From positions 9,747,755 through 9,811,754 of the forward strand of contig OZ025217.1 in assembly GCA_964019055.1 (NCBI GenBank): a stretch of 64,000 nt of DNA, read 5' to 3'. The stretch's first letter is position 1. Every line of letters begins with the position of its first letter. Shown here piece by piece: positions 21,901-33,200 of this stretch. Below the pieces are notes generated by a model. The model did not search any database, had not been told where the DNA came from, and was given only the letters and a program-made list of their open reading frames with translations. The position numbers were made by a program, and so were the translations under genes. The stretch is from Anthopleura xanthogrammica. Its lineage: Eukaryota; Cnidaria; Anthozoa; Actiniaria; Actiniidae.

Positions 21901-24900
21901 TGAGGCAATTGAATATCAAGAAAAGTCTCTATCCATCGCTATGGAGATTGGTGACAGGAAAGGAGAGGGGACTGCGTACGGGAACTTAGGATTTGCCTAT
22001 TGGTCATTGGGAAAATATCACGAGGCAATTAAATATAACGAAAAGTGTCTTAGCATCGCTATGGAGATTGGTGACAGGGATGGAGAGGGGACTGCGTACG
22101 GGAACTTAGGAATTGCCTTTCGGTCATTGGGAAAAGATCACGAGGCAATTAAATGTCACGAAAGGTGTCTATCCATCGCTACTGAGATTGGTGACAGGAA
22201 AGGAGAGGGGACTGCGTACAGGATCTTAGGAATTGCCTTTGGGTCATTGGGAAAATATCATGAGGCAATTGAATATCAAGAAAGGTGTCTTAGCATCGCT
22301 ATGGAGATTGGTGACAGGAAGGGAGAGGAGACTGCGTACGAGGACTTAGGAATTACCTATTGGTCATTGGGAAAATATCACGAGGCAATTAAATATTACG
22401 AAAAGTGTCTTAGCATCGCTATGGAGATTGGTGACAGGGATGGAGAGGGGACTACGTACGGGAATTTAGGAAATGTCTATCAGTCATTGGGAAAATATCA
22501 CGAGGCAATTAAATATAACGAAAAGTGTCTTAGCATCGCTATGGAGATTGGTGACAGGAAAGGAGAGGGGAATACGTACGGGAACTTAGGAATTGCCTTT
22601 CGGTCATTGGGAAAATATCACGAGGCAATTAAATATCAGGAAAAGCGTCTTAGCATCGCTAGGGAGATTGGTGACAGGAAAGGAGAGGGGACTGCGTACG
22701 GGAACTTAGGAAATGTCTATCTGTCATTGGGAAAAGATCACGAGGTAATTAAATGTCACGAAAGGTGTCTATCCATCGCTACTGAGATTGGTGACAGGAA
22801 AGGAGAGGGGACTGCGTACAGGATCTTAGGAATTGCCTTTGGGTCATTGGGAAAATATCACGAGGCAATTAAATATCAAGAAAAGTCTCTATCCATCGCT
22901 ACTGAGATTGGTGACAGGAAGGGAGAGGGAATTTCGTACCGGTTCTTTGGAATTACCTATTGGTCATTGGGAAAATATCACGAAGCAATTAAATATCACG
23001 AAAGGTTTCTTGCCATCGCTACTGAGATTGGTGACAGGAAAGGAGAGGAGACTGTGTACCGGTTCTTAGGAATTGCCTGTCAGTCATTGGGAAAATATCA
23101 CGAGGCAATTAAATATCACGAAAAGTTTCTATCCATCGCTACTGAGATTGGTGACAGGAAGGGAGAGGGGGAGCGGCTGATGGATGCATAGGAGAAACCT
23201 ATCAGTCACTAAGGAAGTACCAAGAGGCCATTGAGTATCATAAGAAGCACCTAAGTATTGCTGTAAAGATAGATGATAGAGATGGACAAGGACGGGCGTA
23301 TCTTAATATCGGTAAGTCTTATGATATCATAAAAGGTAAATATAGCTATACTGCAAGAACTTTTAAATTGCACGTATTTTACTCATTAATAGACCTTTTT
23401 ACCGATACGGCGGCCATCTTGAATTCTATTGTTTAAGTAAGACATGAGATGCCAAGAGGGAATTATTGGAAAATTTATAGTATGCACAGCTGTCAGGGTG
23501 TCTTTTTTTATAATTTAACTTTATCTAATGACAAACAGCTAAAAACCAAATAAATTTGCTGGTAGTTGATATGAAGTGATATGTGAAACACCAAAGCGTA
23601 AAATCATTTGAGAAACAGTAACCCCACCACTCTATGCTATACAATATTTCCACGTTTGCCCGCTTGGCATCCCATTATTTAAGATGGCTGTCATATTGGT
23701 AAACAATTCTATGGGTTTGAGCTGTGCATGATGTTAGAAAAAACAAGCTGAGAATTTTTGGTTGCTTACTTAAAGTGCACATAACCTATTTTTCGATACC
23801 TTCAATACTGATCGTGCATGAAGTAAATAGTCGAATGGTAAAATATTTCTTGATTTGAGTGTTGCCTCTTTAAAGGAGCACTTGGATTCAATCAAATATT
23901 TGAGGATAATATGCCACTCAATTATGATTATGAAAACCAGATTGGCGAAAATTTCAGTTGAGAAATTTTGGTTTAAGAGCTAAAAGAACTTTATCAGGTG
24001 TAAAGGTCCATGGGTGTGACGAGTATGGGTGGTCTAATAGACCATTTCACGGTTGTCGTCGCTCAACCTCAGCCTCGATAGCGTGTAATTTATTCTTTAG
24101 AATTTGACTAAAGTGTTTCAATAGATATTTTTGAAAGCGCTCGTGCATCTCGAAAATGGTCTATTGTTTGATAATGTGTACATTCCTTAACTTACCGTGA
24201 GCTGTAGTCAAATTCTAAAGAATATATTACACACTATCGAGGCTGAGGTTGAGCGACGACAACCGTGAAATGGTCTATTGGACCAAAGGCTTATGGATTA
24301 TTCTTGACTGAGTTTTTTAATAGCCAATGTGCATGAGCTCAAAATTATAGCACAAAGCATGATGGGAAAGTGAGTTCTTATGCGTTTTTGGCTCCTCTAA
24401 AAATTCATCTCATAATTTTTCCTTCAACATTTTCTATGGAAATAAAAGGATTTCAGCAGACGAAAATAACAGAGTAATTTTTTTCTGATAGTTCCTTTGA
24501 TTTCCCCTTTACATTTTTAAAGAACTCACTTTCCTAGAGTGCTTTGTGAGCTTTGATGCACATTGCCTATTAAAATTCAGTAATGATATTATACCGAAAA
24601 AATACCCATTGCAATCATCCTTATGCTTATATACTAGGAAGTTGCTATGGATCACTGGCAAGACTGCAAGATAGCGATCAACCTACCAACATGAAAGAAG
24701 CAGAAAGTTACTTAAAGAAGAGTATACAATCTTTTGAGTCGATGTTTGATGACCTGGAGCAAGACCAGTACAATATATCAAATATCGAAATATTCATCAA
24801 AGCCTACAGGAGACTGGCGCATGTTTATGTTCAGACTAAACAGATGGAAGAAGCGCTCCTTGTATTAGATCGTGGACGAGCCCGTGCTTTGGGGGATCTT

Positions 24901-26262
24901 TTGACTTTTAAATACAACATGAATAAAGAAACTACATCAAAAAGTGGTTCCATTGAAGTTAACAACATTGAGACGATCTTGTCGAGTTGTAATTTCTGCA
25001 TTCTGTTTTGTGCTCTACAACGAGATGACTTGGCTGCTCAAACTTGGGTTCTAGCACATCAAAGTCCACCATATTTTCATCAGAGTGAGATCAAAGGATT
25101 TAGATCTTCAATAAAACATTCCTCGTTGTCTGAGGATAACTCAGAAGAATTTAATGAAAAATACATCTCAAATCTTGTGGAAAAAAGCTATGACGAAATG
25201 AAGGTCAGGGAAGGAGTAAAGTGTGAGGACAGGTCACTGGGATTAATCGAGGTTGAAGACCAAGATATTGAAGAAGAGCCTGTCTCATCACAAGTCGCAG
25301 AGCAGAACATCACAACAGGAAGAGAACTTGGCAAAAACGTCGACAAAACGGATACTAGATGTATATACGGTGGAGGTCATGATGATGATGAGAAACCGTT
25401 GGAATTGCTATATGATGCATTAATTGCTCCAGTGCAAAACAAGCTTGTCCAGGATGAGATTGTCATTATTCCTGATGGAGATCTGTACACGGTGCCTTTC
25501 GCAGCTTTCCAGGATCCAAAAACAGGGCAATTTCTATCGGAAACTAAGCGCATTCGCCTGGCCCCTTCTTTAACGACTTTGAGAAATCTCCAAGAAACCT
25601 CGGATGATCAACTTAACAAGTCAGGTGCATTAATTGTTGGAAATCCTGAAATTGGGAAAGTCAAGTTTGAAGGCAGTGAAAGATCGTTTACAGATTTGCC
25701 TGGTGCAGAAGATGAAGCTAAAGAGATTGCCAAACTACTTGGAGTGGAGCCATTGATAGGAAGACAAGCAACTAAAGAAGCAGTCGTCCAAAAACTACAG
25801 GTTGGCGTGTCTGTCATCCACTTTGCAGCACATGGAAGTCAGGAAAATGGACAAATTCTTCTTGCTCCATCTGCGTTGTCAGTACTGAACAGCATTCCAG
25901 ACGAGGAGGACTTCGTTTTGACAATGAAAGAAGTACAAGAAAGTGGTATCCGCGCTCAATTGGTTGTGCTGAGCTGCTGCCACAGTGGTCGTGGCGAGAC
26001 CAAGGCAGAGGGAGTGGTAGAGATGAGTCGAGCGTTTCTTGCTGCAGGAGCCCGTGCTGTTGTAGCGTCATTGTGGGCCATTGATGACAACGCGACTAAA
26101 GTATTCATGTTGAAGTTTTATGCTCATCTAAAGAAAGGAGAGAGTGCAAGTAAGAGCCTGCAACAAGCAATGAGAGAAATGCGAGAAACAGAGACATACA
26201 AGGAACCAAGATACTGGGCTGCCTTCTTTCTTATTGGTGATGACGTCACCATCAGTGTATAA
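15966..26262 (+). CDS. DED-like / TPR array / CHAT-protease protein, five exons
   Basis: Exons: 15966-16644, 16990-17085, 18598-19479, 20381-23335 (alternative donor at 23311), 24581-26262. All introns are phase 1 and the sum is 2098 codons. Residues 1-226: no recognised family. 227-258: proline-rich linker. About 262-360: helical domain with a death-effector-like pattern (TVEKVLETLEAQG, then NVELLMMLAEELELRKL). A hydrophobic, possibly membrane, segment follows (TVLTVLGTGLFSAGATLMCI). Then about 22 TPRs of 40 residues. The last exon has the GRARALGDLL helix that precedes CHAT domains, then CHAT with catalytic His in HFAAHG (25831-25833) and Cys in LSCCHSG (25978-25980). CHAT enzymes are caspase/separase-clan cysteine proteases. 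Two 1-nt shifts (extra T at 21856-21857; short G run at 23167-23171) cancel each other. The gene could instead be two neighbours; matching phases argue for one. Confidence 0.7.
17542..18495. mobile_element. MITE with GTCAGGTCTGTYAGCGAAAA ends, interrupted by a second MITE
   Basis: The terminal repeat GTCAGGTCTGTYAGCGAAAA continuing to GATCGTGCACTTTT is at 17542-17575 and inverted at about 18461-18495. It lies in the intron between the proline-rich and DED-like exons of the TPR-CHAT gene. No coding capacity is seen. Confidence 0.8.
17578..18215. mobile_element. nested MITE with TTAA target duplication
   Basis: TTAA at 17574-17577 and 18216-18219 flanks ends GGTGACTGACTA and TAGTCAGTCACC. TTAA duplication is the hallmark of piggyBac-like insertion. 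Removing the insert and one TTAA restores CACTTTTAAGTACAAGCACC, which matches the uninterrupted copy at 10728-11042. Confidence 0.85.
19643..19932 (-). repeat. unit flanking the tRNA-like gene, repeated at both ends
   Basis: A 35-bp stretch beginning GCGTTCGGTGTGAATAATAG occurs at about 19643-19677 and 19899-19932, flanking the tRNA-like sequence. The whole looks like a tRNA-derived SINE or a duplicated tRNA locus. Confidence 0.5.
19691..19761 (-). tRNA. tRNA-Thr(AGT)-like sequence (SINE head or tRNA pseudogene)
   Basis: The minus strand folds as a 71-nt cloverleaf. The acceptor is GACCTTG/CAAGGGC (one mismatch), the D stem GTGT/ACAC, and the anticodon stem TCGG/CCGA with the last pair A-A. 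The anticodon loop is CTAGTAT, giving anticodon AGT. The T arm has TTCGAGT. The internal promoter boxes are TAGTGGTTA and GGGTTCGAGTCC. Five T's follow about 9 nt downstream (19678-19682 on plus), a Pol III stop. Mismatches and repeated flanks argue against a standard decoding gene. Confidence 0.5.
19863..20024. repeat. near-perfect foldback with 53-bp arms
   Basis: ACGCACAATTGAGGATAATA... at 19863-19916 is repeated in reverse complement at 19972-20024, with a spacer of about 55 bp. It lies in the intron just before the TPR exon and shares sequence with the tRNA-like repeat unit. Confidence 0.85.
20665..23335 (+). repeat. 120-bp coding tandem repeat (TPR array)
   Basis: There are about 22 tandem 120-bp units, each coding for one 40-residue TPR of the form GNLGIAYxSLGKYHEAIKYH, then EKCLSIAxEIGDRKGEGTAY. 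From 20941 to 21600 the array is an exact 240-bp dimer repeated 2.75 times without a base difference, a sign of very recent duplication or gene conversion. Confidence 0.9.
23775..23876 (+). repeat. single arm of the 4813-5394 foldback family
   Basis: AAAGTGCACATAACCT through CTTGATTTGAGTGTTGCCTC matches the left arm of the element at 4813-5394. It lies in the intron before the CHAT exon. The adjoining stretch to about 24000 also matches 45840-45960 in reverse complement. Confidence 0.65.
24038..24281. mobile_element. foldback MITE in the last intron of the TPR-CHAT gene
   Basis: The arms AATAGACCATTTCACGGTTG...TAATTTATTCTTTAGAATTTGA (about 24041-24110) and the reverse complement (about 24206-24281) match over about 70 bp. 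The spacer is about 95 bp and contains one more AATGGTCTATTG copy. Confidence 0.75.
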
Positions 26263-29200
26263 CTTTCTGTTCGAGTAGAACAGTGAAGACTAACTTAAAT
26301 AGGAGACAAATTGTTATCAGTATACCAAGTGTCAAAGTTCATTTTTCTTTCTTCTCACTGACCAAGAGTGTGTCACGTGACAGTCGTCAAATTTCATTGT
26401 TTCCCGGCAACCGTTCTGAGTGGGCAACATCACATTTACCCACTCTTGTATAAAGAACCATAAGTAATTTCACAGACCTTTTTTAACTCCTTGGACAGTT
26501 ATTCACATGTCTCTCATTGCAAGGTTACCTATGTCTCGCCTTGATGCAAAGTCTTAGCTACCTTTCAAGATGGCGCAGGGAACTGTGAAGGGGACTATTG
26601 GAAAAAAAGGATTCTATGTTGAGATATAAATTCCTGTCTCTTGTTAAGGCCATTGTGACGTAAACTACGTAGTTGCGTGGCCAAATAGGCCTCTCGAGAC
26701 AAGAGTTCAACTTTTGTATTATCTAGATCAGTAGTTTGCTCGATACAAATAAAGCTATATAATAAGCCCCATAATGCATTGCGATTCAAGATGTGAAAAT
26801 AGGGACTGATGCTACATAGAAACATGAAATGTTCGCCACTTAACCAGCATGATAGGGCCAGAGAAACCCGGGATTTGTTTTTTTCTTCATCAGATCCTAC
26901 GTATACCCCCGGCATTAATTCAGATTCAAGATGGCCGCCGCATCGTCGAAGTATTCCATTAGTTTTCTTGGTTAGTATGACCGATTTATGGTTTCGGAAG
27001 CGAATTGGTTAGAGGTAAAACCAAAAAAATAAGATAAATTATATTGTTAGAAGTGCAACTAATGGCTTGTTTGATCTTATAAGTGTGACCAGTGGAAAAA
27101 CTTTTGAGATTATACGATTGCATCAAGAAAGTTTTACAGAGATCATTATTCATTATTCGAATATTTAGTTGATTATTCACTTTGAATTTTCATTAATAAA
27201 TCGAAGACTCCAAACTTCACATTCATTTCACAACTAAAATTCTGAGGGATGGCCTTTCTGGGGAGCCTTTCTACCTTCATTGGCATTATCTGAAGTAGAT
27301 AATCTATTTTCAAGTTTGGAGTCAGAGTGAATAATGAACTCAATATTCGAATAATGAATTCATTAAGGGATTCTAGGGGGGTACGCATGAGCTGTTTTGA
27401 CTGTAAAGCAACCATTTTTACTTTTTATTGATTGAGAATTATTAGTCTTATATCTAGAAGGTATATAGAAGGGTTGGGTTCTAGCGAGTGAACCAACCCG
27501 TTGTAACCAGTTGGTAGCCAAGTATAATCAACTTAGGGATTTTGGAGTTTTCAACTCGTTCTAGCGGGTTGACGTTCAACCAGTTGTATCGGGTTGGGTT
27601 CTATTGCAACCCGTTGTAACACCAACATGTAATATCCTCTATATATCCCCTCAGTTTTGTATTTCATAATATAGTTTTGAGTGTTTCGTTACTTATTCTA
27701 AATCGTACTCAGTAATCACTTATTCATTATACTTTCGACACAGCCTGTAATTCAGTTATTACTACAATAGTCTTGAATAAACAAATTGCAATTATTACTG
27801 TGTTACCTGTGGTAGCTCAGTCGTAAAATGCCTTTGTTTTTTTTCCTGATTCCTTCGCGACAAAATGGCAAAGTTGCGCAATAGTACCCAGGGGTCTTCA
27901 GAACTTTACCCAAGAGGCCTTAGCGGGCATCTGATACAGGGTTTCTGTCTATAGTCCGATCAATTAACATGTGCCAACTGTCAATCAATGTCACTACCCT
28001 GCTAAGTGATTAAGAGAAGGCGGAGCTAGCTTATCACGTGACATAAACGTGTGTAAATTAATGTCTACGCATGCTCTATTTCGTTGACTGCTGTGATTCT
28101 AGAGTGAGCCCAGTCAGAATTTTTAATTTGTTCGTAAACAAAGATAATTATATTCTAATCAAACCAGGAATTCTGAAGAATTTTCATTGCTCACGGCAAA
28201 TGGCTAACTTTGATTAGCTACTCGTGCTTTGACTCAGCTATTTAAAGCAGTATTATGGGCTTATTATCTGTAGAATAACATTTATGAACTGTCGAATGAT
28301 TTACAAATATATACGAGCATAGAAAATTATAAAATGTAAAGCAATTCTGAGGGTAGTTTTGAGCAATTATTTGCTCGTCTTACCGTTCTAAACGAAGGAT
28401 TCATGTAGTAAACAAATAATGCTGACCTCAAGCAAACGTGTCTCCGTCAGCCACAGGGAGCCCGGCTTTCCTTTATTTGCCGCATTCAACGCACTTTCTA
28501 AGCTGTCAAAAGCGGAAAAGAAGTCATCATACGATAAACTCGCTTAGTTGCGTCACTTCTCTTCTTTTGACCGCTTGTTATTGATTTGAATTTAATCGGC
28601 TATCAATTTACAGTTTACATTTATAGAGTGAACACCAAGAATGCAATAGTTAGTGAGGTGAAGTCTGTGAAGTGTCTGATGACAGCACCGTATGGAAAGT
28701 TGAAATACCCCAGACTGTCCAGACTGTCCAGTCGACTACAACAAGAATTTACCAGCAGGTCTGAGGTGTCAAACCATTTATAGATAGTGAAGAGTCATTG
28801 TGTGGTGGGACATAAAATATGAGTAAACCTTATAACACTTTTGGTTATAATTTAGCTTGTACTATAATTGTATTAATTTTACAGGTTCATGCAAGGTCAA
28901 AAAACCAAAGTTTTTGAAAAAGCAGAATGCCTTTAAGCCTTTTTGCTAGTTCAGAAAACTTGCCCAAGAGCCAGAGAGTTGAAATATCTTGAACAAAGTA
29001 CTCTGGCCAGTTAGATTAACATGAATTTAGTTTCATTAGTTTCCTATAGTTTAAACATACACCATATCTATGAGAGTATAATTTCCAATCCTTCATTTCT
29101 GCTACTAATAGTTAGGCTGTTTCAACTTCTCTTTTTCCTGTGTAGCTTCAGCTTTAAATATCCATAATATTAGGAACACTGATAGTTTGAGGGGGTACCT

Positions 29201-29380
29201 TCAAGTGCCCCTGGCTCAGGAGAATTGGGCAACCACTCCCTGTGTGATTGAAGTAAAGTATTTGCCTTTACCTTTTTTTCTTTCATGCTCGAAGAAGCTG
29301 ATAAGGTAAAAGAATTTGTTACATACTAGATGGAACCACACAGGTAGCCCACAAAAGATGCATACTGTATTGTATTGTAT
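26263..29380. other. intergenic, no gene supported
   Basis: Short frames here lack splice or homology support. Visible items are an inverted pair at about 27150-27181 and 27326-27357 (ATTCGAATATT, AGTGAATAAT), a run of AACCCGTTGTAAC/GGGTTGGGTTCTA motifs at 27475-27625, and a tRNA-like A box (GGTAGCTCAGTCGT) at about 27810. CAAGATGGCG motifs like YY1 sites lie at 26568 and 26929. Confidence 0.45.
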
Positions 29381-29386
29381 TGTATA

Positions 29387-30155
29387 CTAGATAGAACCAC
29401 ACAGGCAGCCCAGTTTGGAGGAGATCTCACAGCCACTCAGTCAAACAAAGTGAAGGTTAACAATAACTTTTTTTTAGAAGTAACTAAAATCAATCAAAGA
29501 AGTATAAATTTATTAAATGAAAAAGAGAAAGGAAGTGAAAAGAAATAACAGGAACAAGACAAGACAAAGAAGAGAAGAGAAGGAGAGGAGAGAGAAGAAA
29601 AGAGAAGGAAAAGAAGAAAAGGAAAAGAAGGGAAGGAAAGAGAAGGGAAGGGCCGGTGAAGAGAAAAGAAGAGTAAAGGGAAAAAATGAAAAGAGAAAGG
29701 AAAGAAACTTAAAGAAAAGAAACAGAATGAAAGGAAAACAAAAAGGGGAAATTAAAGTAAGATAAAAAAAGAAATCGAGGCCGAGGAAGAATAGAAAAAA
29801 GTAGAAAATTATTAGAGAGCTTAAGATTCGCGTTTTTTTTCTCCCGCAAACGGCAAACGTGACCAAGTTTTCTTCGTTTTCCTGTATTTCACTTTACCTT
29901 TTGCAAACTTTCTTAACAAAGAGAAATATTATTTTGTTTATCTACGACTTGGAGATTTTTGTGATTCCTTTTTACTAAATTTAAAGAACTTTTCACTGGT
30001 CAACTGACGTTTCAAGTTTGCCGTAAACGGGATTCTTAAACTATCTATTGAGTAGACATTCCCCTCCCCTCCCCTCCACTCCCCTCAACATTTTACAATC
30101 CTACCCATCATGCCCTATGGTATCTACATACGGGTATTTCAGGTGAGAGCAGCGC
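29387..30155. repeat. dispersed repeat copy B with purine tract
   Basis: 29387-29480 matches 3450-3545. A purine run with almost only A and G follows at 29520-29770. A block at 30095-30155 is the reverse complement of 4005-4060. The repeat ends just before the first DAZAP1-like exon and may contribute to its promoter region. Confidence 0.6.
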
Positions 30156-30180
30156 GTGCTTTAGTCTTTGACTCTTACAC

Positions 30181-30194
30181 ACCGCCATCTTGGT
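30181..30194 (+). promoter_or_regulatory. YY1-like CCGCCATCTTGG motif upstream of the DAZAP1-like start
   Basis: CCGCCATCTTGG lies about 50 bp upstream of the ATG at 30243. In animals this motif near start sites binds YY1 and marks many housekeeping promoters. There is no other support here. Confidence 0.35.
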
Positions 30195-30242
30195 TCACAT
30201 TTTAAACTTTTTGTCAACTTTTAACCAAAAAAATAATCCATA

Positions 30243-33200
30243 ATGCCTATCAGAGGATCTGGAAAAGGCGATGATATCGGGTAAGAAGAATTTATAATCA
30301 TTCTCTGAAATTCTTAACGAGTATTTCTGTGTTTTTTGGTGTTTTTTTTTTATTCGAAATGTCACCGTTCGAAGAGTCGCTTTAATTCTTAAACCACGAG
30401 GTTTTTTTCCCTTTCTTTCGTAGAAAAATCTTTGTTGGTGGTTTGGGACCCAATACAAGCAAAGGTAAGCCATGAATACTCCTTTATTAATCTATAAATT
30501 GATTCGTTTTTATTAAGAACTAAATAAAAAACGAGATAGACTTAAGTCAAAACATTTCTATGATGTTCACTGACTTTCACTGTCGTGAGTTGTTGTTAAA
30601 TTTAATCTTATATCTTGTATGTTTTTCTCATGAGAAAGACTTTGATTAAGAGTTGAGGAAGGTAAAATTTTAAATAAGAATACATTTTTTTTGCAGAATC
30701 ATTGCAAGAGTATTTTGAAAAGTTTGGACCAGTCACAGATTGTGTACTAATGACAGATCCTGTCAGCAAGCATTCTAGGTAAGATAACTGTTATAAATCT
30801 TCTTATTGGTTGTGAAGGCGTGCATTATGAAAGCACACTTGCACAATTTCTATTGCCTTTATTGGAATCCAAAATAATGGCTACTCTAATTTGTATTTTA
30901 TAAAACAATTTTAAAAAATCTTGCTAGCTGTGCTGTGTGGAGTCATAAAGCACTTGGGGATTGGCAGAACACTCAAGAAGTGTTGAGAAGCACTCAGCTA
31001 CGTGGCAAGCTTCTCTTAACACTTTTCTTATGTTCTGCTATACTTTGTTCAAATGGTATGTCATGGTGGCCATGTTGCTAGTATTTAACAGATTTCTTTG
31101 GGTAGTGCCTTCAACATGAAAGCTATGCCTTTTGGCTTTCTTGGGAATAAGCTCAAAACAACTTAGAAAGTGATACTTAAGCTCAGCATGGAGTCACTAA
31201 ACCTACAGCAGATTTAGCATTTAACGGCGCTATTTGCCACCATATATGCATTTCTAGATGCAGAATGCACAATGTTTTTAGGGGGCTGGGAGCACTTTCG
31301 GCTGATAAGATTGATTTTATCAGCTGAACGTGCTCCCAGCTGCCTAGAAACATCATGCATGCTGCATAGAAACATGCAAACTTAACAGTCGCAAATGACT
31401 GTGACAAATGGCACCATTAAATGCTCAATCTGAATCTGCTGTAAACCTTGAGTCTATGATGCACCATCCCTCATGGCTGATCAGTGCCAAGCAAGCTACT
31501 GAGCTATGACTAACGAAAAGCTCAATTTTTAGCCTTGAATGTAGTCAAATTGTGTCTTAAGCTTGTAAGAGAACAGCAATATATTTGTATTAATCCCACA
31601 CCATAGAAAATACAGCCAATCAGAAAGCAGGAAAGCTGTTGTATATTCGTCGGTATTTCACTCTTCTCATCATGCACTGTGCGTTGAATCTACACATTTG
31701 TATCTACTATGGTGTGGATAAAATGGTTATACAATGGTTTCTTGTGGCATACCGTAGATATCCCACTCGTCACTTGTATTTTCTTTGTATACACACTCGC
31801 CTAAAGGCTCATGCATATATTAGAAACTACAAGTGACTTGTGGGATATTCCACGGTATGCCACTTGAAACCAATGTATAACTAGTATAAATTACTACTAG
31901 TAAATTAACCCTATTTCACATATTTTTTGTAGAGGGTTTGGTTTTGTAACATTCAGTGATCCGTCAACTGTCCAGGAAGTTGTCAATACTCCAGTCCACC
32001 ACCTTGACGGCAAGAATGTAAGTAAAGTGTTATAATAGCCCTTTTCAGCTGCACAGCATTAAACATTTTTTACCAATCACAGTCTGTTGTGATTTTTCTG
32101 TTAACATTTTTGTGGCATGTAAAAATAACATGTCACAAAAATGTTCACATATTGAGATATTATGTTTTTGATTTAAGATTGATCCCAAGCCTGCCGTACC
32201 AAGAGGACCAGGACAAGCACAGCAATCAGGAGTAGTACAGGTATAACATTTTAACTTTTGAAGGCTTCTATAAGCTTGACCATTCTATGACACAACATAG
32301 CTTTCTTAGAATACCAGTAGCTCTTTCAAGGATTGCTCTAGGACTTTGTAATGTGTGCCCTTGGACCCATGTGTGTGGGCACATTGGGGTCCCTAACATT
32401 TTTGATAGGATTCTAGATCGCATTCTTTCGTAAGCGAGGAATTTAGTGTAATGGCAAGAAATGAAGCTCTCAGGTCCCGGACGAAAATAAATTGTCAAAA
32501 GGCATTTTCTTTTAGCTTTTTCTTGCGTAAGATTGCAAGATTTCTGCATTAACATGAACCCTGTCTTGGCAAAAATGCATGTAGGCCATGGGTTCCTACC
32601 CTCTAAAACCAGCAGTTGTGTCAAAATTAACTCCAAAATAGAAAGACCACCCAATATTACCGACAGGACAAATCTTCAGTCCACAATATGTGATACATAT
32701 CAAATGGCATGAAATATAAATTTTAAAATTTTAATACAATTCCCATCAGAAAATGTATTGGATGGCAAGCTTCTTTCAAAATCCCTCTTAAAAATACAGG
32801 CATCTCGGTGATCGAGCTTTTCTTTTTGCTGCTCCAAAGCTTTGGAATTCCCTGCCTGTTGCACTGCGTGAAATCCAGTGCATTGATATTTTTAAGCGAC
32901 GTCTGAAAACTTATCTTTTAAATTAGCTTAATATTAATAACTACTTCTTATCTTATTCAAATATTACTAGATTTATAATGTTTTATTATGTAAGAGTTGT
33001 AATGCGCATTTGAGCATTTTTATGTAATCTGCGCAATATAAATTAATAAATTATTATTATTATATTAGGGCAAAAAAAATGTAATTTTTTCATTTTCTTT
33101 TTTTAGCAAAAAATCAACAACAATGAATTAAAGGTTTTTATTGGTGGTATCGCTGTTGGGACTACAGAAGAGGACATTAAACAGTACTTCAGTGGATTTG

